Part shown: one piece after another, positions 1-5,992 of the stretch | Position numbering within the stretch: position 1 is the stretch's first letter | Layout of the letters: the number at the start of each line of letters is the position of its first letter | From: Leptospira sp. | GTDB lineage: Bacteria > Spirochaetota > Leptospiria > Leptospirales > Leptospiraceae | Direction: 5' to 3' | Assembly (NCBI GenBank): GCA_025457985.1 | Contig: JALOTI010000129.1 | Location: forward strand, 1-5,992 | DNA length: 5,992 bases | Notes under the pieces: generated by a model | Seen by the model: the letters and a program-made list of their open reading frames with translations, nothing else | Told to the model about the DNA's origin: nothing | Databases searched by the model: none | Position numbers and translations under genes: made by a program

Positions 1-608
1 GCAACAGCGTAATCATCTTCGCCAGGAAGAATTAAAGAGGCACCAAACATTCCTTTGTAGCCAGGAACGTGGAATATTCCTACCCCACCTGTATTGTTGT
101 GGTTGAAAGCGCCGCGTGCAGTGGAAACAATTAGTGATTTGTCCATTGCATTTCCACCAAAGCCAAATGTAATTCCGTTCAAAGCAGAAGCCAGTTCGGA
201 ACCACCAGAAGCAGCTGCAAGAGCAGTTACTTTTGTGACATTGAATCCTCGAGAAGAAGCAGTCGCGCCTAGGTTAGATAACCAAAACTCGATGGCATAA
301 CAACCAGCAGAGTGGCAAACGATTTTGCAAGTGTTGCTCCCGCGGCAGAAGTTAGAAAGTCCAGTTGAAATATTTGTTTGAGCTCGCGCAGATCCGTATG
401 TTCTTGGGTCTGTTTTTCCATCATAACCAATAAAAATTTTGGCACCTGATACTGTGTTTGCTGAACTTCCCCAGTAGCCGTTTACGTCCGTCGTTCCAAC
501 GCCATTATGGTTTTTGTCCGATTTTCCGTGTATGAACACAGTGTAGGTTTGTGCACTAATCGAACCCGCAAAAAGCAGAGCCGAAATTAGAGTAAGAATT
601 GTTCGCAT
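1..608 (-). CDS. Secreted alpha/beta-hydrolase (lipase/esterase-like), C-terminus outside window
   Basis: The reading frame is open from ATG at 608-606 to the left edge: 202 complete codons plus two bases, with no stop. The first 19 residues form a classic signal peptide (Arg2, a hydrophobic core, then a cleavable ISA-QT junction), so the product is exported. There is no lipobox cysteine. After the signal, FIHGKS (25-30) resembles the strand-loop that carries the oxyanion-hole His-Gly of alpha/beta hydrolases. VCHSAGC (97-103) looks like the nucleophile elbow, with Ser100 as candidate nucleophile and Cys98 in place of the usual first Gly of GxSxG. Cys88, 94, 98 and 103 cluster around it and could form disulfides in the periplasm or outside. 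The acid and His of a triad cannot be assigned; GEDD (196-199) near the edge is a candidate for the acid. A GGAG ribosome site (618-621 complement) lies 9 bases before the ATG. Substrate unknown. An esterase, lipase or non-enzymatic homologue are all possible. Confidence 0.72.
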   Translation of the reverse strand, partial: MRTILTLISALLFAGSISAQTYTVFIHGKSDKNHNGVGTTDVNGYWGSSANTVSGAKIFIGYDGKTDPRTYGSARAQTNISTGLSNFCRGSNTCKIVCHSAGCYAIEFWLSNLGATASSRGFNVTKVTALAAASGGSELASALNGITFGFGGNAMDKSLIVSTARGAFNHNNTGGVGIFHVPGYKGMFGASLILPGEDDYAV

Positions 609-641
609 TTTCTTTTTCTCCGAAGTTTTGTTTTTTTAAAG

Positions 642-671
642 AATCTACCTCACAGAAAACATTGGCAAGAA
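642..671 (-). promoter_or_regulatory. Weak sigma-70-like promoter candidate for the secreted hydrolase
   Basis: On the minus strand a TAGATT -10-like hexamer (642-647) lies downstream of an overlapping choice of -35-like hexamers: CTTGCC (664-669, 16-bp spacer) or TTCTTG (666-671, 18-bp spacer). It would start transcription roughly 25 bases before the ATG, leaving room for the GGAG ribosome site. Matches to consensus are partial and the region is AT-rich, so this is only a suggestion. Read-through from the upstream kinase gene is the alternative. Confidence 0.22.
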
Positions 672-749
672 ATAAATTAACGAATTTTGCACATTTTTAA
701 CATATTTTTGCCATTGTCAGATTACTCATTACAACTTTATGGAGAAATC

Positions 750-3131
750 CTAGGAATTTGCTAGGGGTAGAAGGATTTCAAACTCAGTCTGACCGGGTTT
801 ACTAGTGACTTGGATGGAACCACCATGGCTTTCGATGATATTTTTGACGATGGGAAGACCCAGTCCTGTTCCGGACCCAAGATCTTTTGTAGTGAAAAAA
901 GGTTCGAAAATCCGATTCATATTTTCGGACGAAATTCCAATCCCATTGTCCCGCACGCGGACCCTGGCTTGGGTATCAGATGCCATAAGTGAGATATGAA
1001 TTTTTCCGCCTTGGGCGGGGCAGGCTTGGATAGAATTGTAAAGGAGGTTCGTCCAGACCTGCACCAACTCGTTTGGTCGCCCCATAATGAATACCTCACG
1101 CTCGAGACTTGTGGATAGTTCAATCCCCTGTTTCCAATTGCTGGCATACATGGTAAGGACTGATTCGATTCCTTCATCAAGAGCAAAGAAGGTTTGGGTT
1201 TCTTTGGGGCCCTGGTAACTGTAGTGCTTTAGAGCAAAAACGATTTTCGACGCACGGTCAATGGCGGTCTCCATAATTCCGAGATGGAATTGGGTTTCAT
1301 AACTTTCCCATGCGATGAGAAAGGCGTGTTTTCCCTCCGAGGTTTGGAAAAGATCGAGATACTCTTCTGGTATTTCTTCTAGACCAACGTCAAAACATTG
1401 TTCTACGAGTGAATCGGAATCTTCAAAACCGGATTGAGAAAACAGCTCTCTTAGATTCTTTTTTCTTTTGGAGCGATTTGCAAAATCCAAACGTTTCCCG
1501 AATTTTAGAGTATGGAAGAGAGATTCTGCGCGATGAATCAAATTCTCAGTTGTATCCCCTAGATCAAATTGTTTGAATTTTTTGTCTTTTATGAATTGAA
1601 TACTACCTCGAATAGCTGTTAGTGGGTTGTTGATTTCGTGAGCGACACTTGCTGCTATTTTTCCGAGTGTAGACATTCTTTCTGACATCAAAAGTTGTTC
1701 TTGTGTTTCTTTGAGCTCTATCATCTTTTGTTGTAAACTTTGAGTTCTTTCCTGGATTTTGGATTCGAGACTTTGGTTTACATTTTGGATTGTAGAAATC
1801 ATCTCATTAAAATTGGTAGCAATCTCTCCAATTTCGTCTTTATTTGTGCTTTCTACGCGAACAGATAGTTCACCTGATTTCATTCTGCTAATTGCTTTTA
1901 AAAGTTTATCTAAAGGTTTTATGACGCTTGTTTTGTGGACTAGTGGATATAAAAGATAAACACCGTAAAGGGAAATAATTAATGTAAGAATTAACCAAAT
2001 GACTGTTTTGTGGATTTCTTTTCTGGTATCAATATACGAAATCGCCATCATAAATCTGCGGTTGTGAGCCATTAAACTTGATGTCCAGTAGATTTCCTCT
2101 GGTGAAGCGCCAAAGGATTCTAGCTGGAAATTTTGGTATTTAGGAATACTCTTTTGAAACAAATTAAATTTTTCGAATGGATATTGGGATTTGTTGATCC
2201 TGAATTCTAAACTTTCCATATCCAATACCATATCTGATAAATAAACAAATGGGTGTTTGATTCCGGAACTTAGCTGGATTTTAATCGTATCTTTTTCTTG
2301 TTCCATTTTTTGGAACGTATCGGATCTAAATTTTACGAACAAAAAATTTGTAACAACTGATAAAATCAAATAATGAACCGAAATATTGAACGCAATAATT
2401 TTAAAGCCGACAGTGGATGGCATTGCGTTTTGGTTGAGAGCAATTAACACAAGTATGGTTGTGAATATGATTGTGAAATTTGTAAGTATAAAAACAAAAT
2501 CTTCTTTCGGATAAATATCAAGATCAGAAAAAATATCTAAGATACTAAGAAGAATGATAAAAAGAAGTGCCCCAAAAAAAATTCCTATCTGGAACTTTTC
2601 TTTACCTTGGTACATTCTGAGCTTTAAACCCAGGCAGAGTAGAGAGTTTAAAAGTAAAATAGCAAGAACCAAAGATATTGAGACAATACTGAAATTTACA
2701 AGCTGGTTTGGTGAGTTTTGAATGGGTACGTAAAATTCAAGCTTTGGGTCGAATTGGATCTTTCGGAAAAAAAAACCAACTGAGTTTGCAAGTACGGCCA
2801 AACTGGCTAATAGAGTCCCAATCAAAAAACTCCATTTCTCCCAGACACGGAATTCTCTTTTTGGAAATTGAAAGCTCAGTCGTTGGAGGGAAATTCCGAA
2901 AACTAAAATTGCTGGGTTTTTTAAAAAGATAAAAGCATAGGCAGTTGCTTTGTGTAAAAACGAATTGCAGATCGCCCAACCCAGGGACCACAGAAAGATA
3001 CAAAAAAAAGGAATAATCAGAGCTCGGAAGGTGGGGGACAGTTCCTTTCTCTTTTGATAGAAGTAGCCAAAAGCCACTGCGCTGACGATGGCTAGCCCGA
3101 TATAGAAAAAACTGTAATGGTTTAGATACAA
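750..3131 (-). CDS. Membrane sensor histidine kinase with N-terminal multi-TM module, HAMP and split HisKA domain
   Basis: A 793-residue inner-membrane sensor kinase that should autophosphorylate and pass phosphate to a response regulator. Residues 7-232 hold about seven hydrophobic helices, resembling the 7TM N-terminal module of some kinases. An eighth helix (243-266), a roughly 110-residue probably periplasmic segment (267-375) and a ninth helix (376-397) form a second sensor unit. HAMP covers about 398-450 and a coiled coil about 450-485. HisKA has AHEINNP with phospho-acceptor His498, Glu499 and Asn502. The ATPase domain is complete: N box NLLYNS (695-700), DNGIG (728-732), FEPFFTTK (742-749), GSGTGLGL (752-759). 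About 100 residues (roughly 515-615) separate the two HisKA helices; the second reads AIDRASKIVFALK (623-635). The start is taken as TTG at 3131, because a stop lies two codons upstream and the first in-frame ATG is at residue 173, but no clear ribosome site precedes it. No response regulator is nearby. The signal sensed is unknown. Confidence 0.93.
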   Translation of the reverse strand: MYLNHYSFFYIGLAIVSAVAFGYFYQKRKELSPTFRALIIPFFCIFLWSLGWAICNSFLHKATAYAFIFLKNPAILVFGISLQRLSFQFPKREFRVWEKWSFLIGTLLASLAVLANSVGFFFRKIQFDPKLEFYVPIQNSPNQLVNFSIVSISLVLAILLLNSLLCLGLKLRMYQGKEKFQIGIFFGALLFIILLSILDIFSDLDIYPKEDFVFILTNFTIIFTTILVLIALNQNAMPSTVGFKIIAFNISVHYLILSVVTNFLFVKFRSDTFQKMEQEKDTIKIQLSSGIKHPFVYLSDMVLDMESLEFRINKSQYPFEKFNLFQKSIPKYQNFQLESFGASPEEIYWTSSLMAHNRRFMMAISYIDTRKEIHKTVIWLILTLIISLYGVYLLYPLVHKTSVIKPLDKLLKAISRMKSGELSVRVESTNKDEIGEIATNFNEMISTIQNVNQSLESKIQERTQSLQQKMIELKETQEQLLMSERMSTLGKIAASVAHEINNPLTAIRGSIQFIKDKKFKQFDLGDTTENLIHRAESLFHTLKFGKRLDFANRSKRKKNLRELFSQSGFEDSDSLVEQCFDVGLEEIPEEYLDLFQTSEGKHAFLIAWESYETQFHLGIMETAIDRASKIVFALKHYSYQGPKETQTFFALDEGIESVLTMYASNWKQGIELSTSLEREVFIMGRPNELVQVWTNLLYNSIQACPAQGGKIHISLMASDTQARVRVRDNGIGISSENMNRIFEPFFTTKDLGSGTGLGLPIVKNIIESHGGSIQVTSKPGQTEFEILLPLANS

Positions 3132-3143
3132 CTGCTAGAACCC

Positions 3144-3179
3144 GAGTATTTGCCAATTCCGATCCAAATTCGAATACTC
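3144..3179 (-). promoter_or_regulatory. Imperfect inverted repeat in the kinase 5' leader
   Basis: GAGTATT (3144-3150) and AATACTC (3173-3179) are perfect 7-bp complements. A further wobble and a G-C pair extend the stem, and inner AATT/AATT arms (3155-3158, 3167-3170) could pair after a small bulge, leaving an 8-base loop. In kinase mRNA the 3' arm ends about 12 bases before the TTG start, so the structure would sit where a ribosome site is expected. It could be a leader hairpin limiting translation or a protein-binding site. It is AT-rich and could be chance. Confidence 0.3.
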
Positions 3180-3195
3180 CGCTACTCTTTCTTGT

Positions 3196-3226
3196 ATTTT
3201 ATTTCAATCCGTTGTGCGACGCACAA
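3196..3226 (-). promoter_or_regulatory. Candidate kinase promoter overlapping the first palindrome
   Basis: Reading the minus strand, TAAAAT (3196-3201 complement) is a good -10 hexamer. Its -35 would fall at TTGTGC (3221-3226 complement, 19-bp spacer) or one base closer, inside the 15-bp palindrome at 3212-3226. An alternative pair is TTGAAA (3202-3207) with a poor TAGCGG (3179-3184) 17 bp on. In either case the palindrome would overlap or abut the promoter, as expected for repression. The match is partial and the start site is not determined. Confidence 0.25.
3212..3226. promoter_or_regulatory. Perfect 15-bp palindrome, putative operator site 1
   Basis: TTGTGCGACGCACAA is a perfect palindrome of two 7-base arms around a single central A. 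It sits in the divergent region, 78 bp before the preferred transglycosylase start. It is followed by an A run on the plus strand, not a T run on either outgoing strand, so it is not an intrinsic terminator. A near-identical partner lies 58 bp away centre to centre. The form suits a dimeric helix-turn-helix regulator. The regulator is unidentified. Confidence 0.62.
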
Positions 3227-3269
3227 AAAAAGGAAGGACAGGATCTGAGGCTGTAGGAATCTGGCATTA

Positions 3270-3284
3270 TTGTGCAATGCACAA
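3270..3284. promoter_or_regulatory. Perfect 15-bp palindrome, putative operator site 2
   Basis: TTGTGCAATGCACAA shares both TTGTGC and GCACAA arms with the site at 3212-3226. Only the pair flanking the centre differs (G/C there, A/T here), and the change keeps perfect symmetry. This copy ends 8 bases before the transglycosylase ribosome site, immediately after a CATTAT that could serve as a -10 element but has no good -35 partner. Bound protein here would block initiation or early elongation toward the transglycosylase; a hairpin in its mRNA leader is the other reading. Confidence 0.62.
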
Positions 3285-3292
3285 ATGTGAAA

Positions 3293-3298
3293 AGGTGA
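3293..3298 (+). promoter_or_regulatory. Ribosome binding site that fixes the transglycosylase start
   Basis: AGGTGA (followed by T) matches the complement of the conserved 16S rRNA 3' end over seven bases and lies about 5-6 bases before ATG at 3304. The more upstream in-frame start, GTG at 3214, lies inside the first palindrome and lacks such a site. Confidence 0.7.
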
Positions 3299-3303
3299 TT
3301 CAA

Positions 3304-3960
3304 ATGGAAAAAATCAATCTAGACCTACTTCGGAAACTATCTCTTATCTTGCTTGTTGGAGTGTTTTTTGGAGAATCGTACGGCCGCCTCGTGCCATCGG
3401 GAGTAGATGACAGAAATACTAGACAAATCCGAAAGGCCTCCGCTTTCATTGGCGAAAAAAGACCCCAACTTACCTTAAAAGAACGTGAGAAGTTAGCGAT
3501 TCTGATCGAAAATGCCGCACTCGATTTAAAACTCCCAAACAGAAGGAATGGAAAATCTTGGGACAAATTAGGCTTTTTGCTCGGCGTGATTCAAACGGAA
3601 TCGAGATTTCATAGAAAGGCAAAATCGTATAAGGGAGCCTTGGGACTCATGCAGGTTATGCCAGATACTGCCAAATGGCTTGCCGAAAAAGAAGGAATTT
3701 CTTTCAAATCGGCATCTGAGTTGTATGAGCCAGAGCTCAATCTGCATTTGGGCGTATTGTATTTGAACTATCTAATCGAACGAACCGACAGTATCGAAGC
3801 GGCTCTCCTTTCCTATAATGCAGGTCTTGGGGGTTATAAACGATTTGGAGGCATTCCATCGTATTCAAAGTCGATCTTACAAAACTACGAAGAATTCCAA
3901 TCTTTCACATGGGATGAAACTAGATACGAATCTAGGATTGCAGGATTGTTTGAGTTTTAA
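3304..3960 (+). CDS. Exported lytic transglycosylase, SLT (Slt70-like) domain
   Basis: A 218-residue protein that should cleave the MurNAc-GlcNAc bond of peptidoglycan with formation of 1,6-anhydroMurNAc, acting in the periplasm. The N-terminus has a charged stretch (MEKINLDLLRK) and a hydrophobic core (12-23), a signal peptide or anchor; there is no lipobox. The SLT domain covers about 88-195: IQTES (96-100) carries the catalytic Glu99, GLMQVMP (114-120) is the conserved substrate-groove motif, and SYNAG (170-174) the third family motif. All key residues are present. The catalytic domain is nearly the whole mature protein, with no LysM or other binding module. The ATG at 3304 is chosen because a strong AGGTGAT site precedes it and the signal peptide starts there; a GTG at 3214 would add 30 unlikely residues and overlap a palindrome. 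It is divergent from the kinase and followed after 72 bp by the anchored Ig-like gene. The family assignment is firm; the physiological role is inferred. Confidence 0.92.
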   Translation: MEKINLDLLRKLSLILLVGVFFGESYGRLVPSGVDDRNTRQIRKASAFIGEKRPQLTLKEREKLAILIENAALDLKLPNRRNGKSWDKLGFLLGVIQTESRFHRKAKSYKGALGLMQVMPDTAKWLAEKEGISFKSASELYEPELNLHLGVLYLNYLIERTDSIEAALLSYNAGLGGYKRFGGIPSYSKSILQNYEEFQSFTWDETRYESRIAGLFEF

Positions 3961-3974
3961 TTTTTACTTTACAT
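3946..3974 (+). promoter_or_regulatory. Weak promoter candidate before the Ig-like protein gene
   Basis: TTGTTT (3946-3951), inside the end of the transglycosylase gene, and TTACAT (3969-3974) are separated by exactly 17 bp in very AT-rich DNA. Together they could drive the two downstream genes independently. No terminator is visible between the transglycosylase and the next gene, so read-through is equally possible. Confidence 0.22.
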
Positions 3975-4032
3975 AGCGAAAATTCAAAGGAAGCTCTTAT
4001 CCGTTTTTACAAAAAGAAAGGATGGGAGCGAT

Positions 4033-5229
4033 ATGGATTTATTACGTAGGTACGGACTGTATCTCACGCTTGGAGTTGTATTAGTCATTGGACTAATCTT
4101 TTATTTCGTTCGAAGTGGAAGTGGTGAAGATGCTGATGCAAGAGAAAAAGCCAGACAAGAGCGAATGGCAAGGGGCGAAGACCCAACTACTGGCGAATCC
4201 TTTGGAGGTAGGGGAGAGGGAGAATCGGGAGTTGTAGATGATGGTGCAACACCGGAATACCTCCTTGAAAAATATTTAGAATGGGCGGAATACCCTCCTT
4301 TCTCCCGACCAATGTCTATCTTAAATCATGATTTAGCGTTTCCATTTATCATTGAAACCTCACCCGATTATATAGTGGATCTTAAGACAAATGAACCAAC
4401 CGGTTATGTCTGTCTCTTCCAACCAAAAACTTGGTCTGTTGTTGGGCCTAAGGACATGATGTATGTTACACTAGAGTGCCGAGATAAAGATCGCAATCGA
4501 GTCAAAATTTCAATCGATTCACACCAAGTTTTTAAGGAATGGGAAGGACAGCAATTTGGTGTAGTAAGTGCCTCTGTCAATGATAATGGAACGGATGGTG
4601 ATCAAACAAGAGGGGACAATGTGTACACATTTTCTTGGAAACCTCAAAAAGCAGACTGGGGGCAAATGTCTCTGATTGCTGAGATTACGTATGGTCCCGA
4701 AAGTCTAAAAACAAAACTAACAGCTAGTTTTTTTTCATCGCCAACAGTTCCTGCCGAGTTTAACGGTGTATTTTCCGACAGCATACAAGAGGGATCCCTT
4801 GTTGTTCGTGCAGTTGTGAATGCTTATAGAAAAGGAAAATACCACTTAGAAGCAAATCTAAAAGACGAAAAGAATGGTGAGTACATTGCGTACGCTACCT
4901 TTGATGGAGATTTAGTAGCTGGTTCTAACGAAGTAGAGTTTGTATTCTTCGGAAAAATTCTTAGAGATAAGGATCTAGATGGGCCTTATATCGCCACTAG
5001 CTTTCGAGGACATCGAGTAAATTTACCAATTGATCCAGAATGGTTTAACCAAGGCGCTGAGGGATTGAGAAAGATCCAAGCTGCAAAAACTACTGAGCCA
5101 GATCGTGAGTTAGTTGTTCCTTACAAAGAAGAATATAAGACAAAATTCTATAAAGTAGAATCTTTTTCAAAGGCTACCTGGGATTCTGCAGACAAACAGG
5201 CAAGGATTCGACAACTCAAGTCGCTTTAG
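4033..5229 (+). CDS. Membrane-anchored periplasmic protein with Ig-like domains (choice-of-anchor X-like)
   Basis: A 398-residue protein with one N-terminal membrane helix (about 8-26, after a short Arg-Arg head) that leaves the rest outside the inner membrane. A charged, Gly-rich linker follows (28-72). EYPPFSRP (86-93) precedes a first beta-rich domain to about 235 that contains NDNGTDGDQTRGDNVYTF-type residues (183-200). That Asp/Gly-rich stretch is common in bacterial Ig-like or cadherin-like folds and in proteins called choice-of-anchor X, where it may bind calcium. A second beta-rich domain runs from about 240 to 330 and ends in DGPYIATSFRGH (316-327). The C-terminal 65 residues are charged and helical. 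No catalytic motif is seen. GGGAG (4024-4028, 4 bases before ATG) or AAGGA (4018-4022) serves as ribosome site. The acylase gene follows after 6 bp, so the two products may work together, for instance as scaffold or partner; that is inference. The family name is recalled by motif and not searched. Confidence 0.82.
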   Translation: MDLLRRYGLYLTLGVVLVIGLIFYFVRSGSGEDADAREKARQERMARGEDPTTGESFGGRGEGESGVVDDGATPEYLLEKYLEWAEYPPFSRPMSILNHDLAFPFIIETSPDYIVDLKTNEPTGYVCLFQPKTWSVVGPKDMMYVTLECRDKDRNRVKISIDSHQVFKEWEGQQFGVVSASVNDNGTDGDQTRGDNVYTFSWKPQKADWGQMSLIAEITYGPESLKTKLTASFFSSPTVPAEFNGVFSDSIQEGSLVVRAVVNAYRKGKYHLEANLKDEKNGEYIAYATFDGDLVAGSNEVEFVFFGKILRDKDLDGPYIATSFRGHRVNLPIDPEWFNQGAEGLRKIQAAKTTEPDRELVVPYKEEYKTKFYKVESFSKATWDSADKQARIRQLKSL

Positions 5230-5231
5230 GA
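5228..5231 (+). promoter_or_regulatory. Acylase ribosome site overlapping the upstream stop codon
   Basis: AGGA begins inside the TAG stop (5227-5229) of the Ig-like protein gene and lies 4 bases before the acylase ATG at 5236. Ribosomes finishing the first gene would end on the second gene's initiation site, so translational coupling is likely. Confidence 0.55.
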
Positions 5232-5235
5232 AAAT

Positions 5236-5992
5236 ATGAACCAAAAAATAAAAGAATTTATTAGGAAACATCCTTTCCTAACCGGTACCGTCTTCTTGTT
5301 GGGATCACTACCTGTGATCCTTCATTTTGTATTTTGGGGCCTCGTGTCAGCGAAGGCTCCCAAGTATTCTGGCGAAATGCATCACCCTTATATTAGTTCG
5401 AAAGTAACTGTCGTTAGGGACGCTCATGGAATTCCACATATTCGAGGGGAAGATGCAAAATCTGCATATTTCGCGCTAGGATATACCATGGCCCAAGATC
5501 GAATCTTTCAAATGGAATTACAAAGAAGGATTGGTCGGGGCGAACTTTCTGGAATTTTTGGCGAAGCCCTGATTCCTTCTGATAAATTCTTAAAGTCACT
5601 CCTTTTAAAAAAATCCGCAGAGGAGTATGTCGCCGAAAAGACAAAGTTAGTTCCACAAGCCTGGGAAGAATTGGACCATTTTTTGGCTGGGGTCAATGCC
5701 TATTTAGAAACCGGTAATTTGCCTATCGAATTTACAATTTTAGGCATAAAACCTCGGCCATTCGATCGAGTAGATGCGATATCCTTTTTGTTTTACATGG
5801 GTTTTTCGTTCGCAGAAGGAATCAAATCGGACAGTTTGTACACAATTTTGGAAAAGGAAATTCAGGGCAGAATGGTCTCTGAACTCTTTCCTCGATATGA
5901 CTTTGAGGTAAATGCAAGTATCTTAGACTCGCAGCCTGGATATCCTAAGTTAGCTTCCCGGGATAATTCGATTCAGAACCGATCAAAAGGTA
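5236..5992 (+). CDS. Penicillin/AHL acylase family (peptidase S45) Ntn-hydrolase precursor, C-terminus outside window
   Basis: The frame stays open from ATG 5236 to the right edge: 252 codons plus one base. This covers the N-terminal membrane segment and most or all of the alpha chain. Enzymes of this family are exported, self-cleaved into alpha and beta chains, and use the new N-terminal Ser of beta to hydrolyse amides such as penicillins or acyl-homoserine lactones. The family signature is clear: VTVVRDAHGIPHIRG (57-71), then FALGYTMAQDRIFQMEL (79-95), RRIGRGELSGIFG (97-109) and a D at 116. A hydrophobic segment at about 14-36 ends in VSA-KAP, either a cleavable signal or an anchor. The nucleophile, usually in a Ser-Asn-Asn/Met-Trp context, is not in the window; the last residues (NRSKG, 248-252) are at about the distance where it would be expected next. 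It overlaps its ribosome site with the previous stop codon. Substrate cannot be told: antibiotic, signalling amide or peptidoglycan-derived amide are all possible. Confidence 0.9.
   Translation, partial: MNQKIKEFIRKHPFLTGTVFLLGSLPVILHFVFWGLVSAKAPKYSGEMHHPYISSKVTVVRDAHGIPHIRGEDAKSAYFALGYTMAQDRIFQMELQRRIGRGELSGIFGEALIPSDKFLKSLLLKKSAEEYVAEKTKLVPQAWEELDHFLAGVNAYLETGNLPIEFTILGIKPRPFDRVDAISFLFYMGFSFAEGIKSDSLYTILEKEIQGRMVSELFPRYDFEVNASILDSQPGYPKLASRDNSIQNRSKG

Noticed and set aside
94..300. 68-codon plus-strand open frame
   Set aside because: It is antisense to the secreted hydrolase, whose signal peptide and HG/CHSAG motifs show the real coding frame.
549..556. TTGTGCAC as a third copy of the operator motif
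   Set aside because: Only one half-site matches, and it lies inside the hydrolase signal-peptide codons.
749..765. CCTAG/CTAGG inverted repeat at the kinase stop codon as a terminator
   Set aside because: Only 5 bp of stem with a 7-base loop and no T run after it on the minus strand.
2737..3156. 139-codon open frame on the minus strand starting with TTG
   Set aside because: It overlaps the kinase in another frame, has no family character, and the kinase frame shows clear membrane helices over the same DNA.
3214..3303. 30-residue N-terminal extension of the transglycosylase from GTG 3214
   Set aside because: The GTG lies inside a palindrome, lacks a ribosome site, and the extension would bury the signal peptide; ATG 3304 has a strong site.
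3920..3935. CTAGAT/ATCTAG inverted repeat near the end of the transglycosylase gene
   Set aside because: Six-bp stem inside coding sequence with no adjacent T run; it looks like chance.
5414..5656. Minus-strand open frame of 80 codons
   Set aside because: It is antisense to the conserved S45 acylase signature and has no recognisable features.

Overview
The window looks like chromosomal DNA from a spirochaete of the genus Leptospira, probably one of the lower-GC saprophytic species. This is inferred from the AT-rich base composition, the style of the coding sequence and the types of protein present (multi-membrane-pass histidine kinase, small secreted transglycosylase, Ig-like anchored protein, S45 acylase). 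No rRNA or marker gene settles it. I see no mobile element, tRNA, rRNA or CRISPR array. The gene content is envelope-oriented and looks chromosomal rather than recently acquired.

Layout. On the minus strand, a secreted alpha/beta-hydrolase-like protein (1-608, C-terminus beyond the left edge) lies downstream of a large hybrid-membrane sensor histidine kinase (750-3131). The 141-bp gap between them holds a good Shine-Dalgarno site and a weak promoter candidate for the hydrolase, with no convincing terminator. A divergent intergenic region (3132-3303) follows. On the plus strand come a small lytic transglycosylase (3304-3960), a single-pass protein with Ig-like 'choice-of-anchor X' character (4033-5229) and the alpha-chain part of a penicillin/acyl-homoserine-lactone acylase-family (peptidase S45) enzyme (5236-5992, cut by the right edge). 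The last two genes are 6 bp apart, with the second ribosome site overlapping the first stop codon, so they are almost certainly co-transcribed. The transglycosylase, 72 bp upstream, may belong to the same unit.

How they may fit together. All five proteins sit in or beyond the inner membrane. The plus-strand set could act on peptidoglycan or periplasmic amides. The kinase has a complete catalytic core but no response regulator in the window, so its partner is elsewhere. Its HisKA hairpin is split by about 100 residues, a layout I recall from some cyanobacterial and other kinases.

The most striking non-coding signal is a pair of perfect 15-bp palindromes of the form TTGTGC-RAY-GCACAA in the divergent region (3212-3226 and 3270-3284). 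They differ only by a symmetrical, palindrome-preserving change, which points to an operator for a dimeric regulator that controls the transglycosylase and perhaps the kinase.
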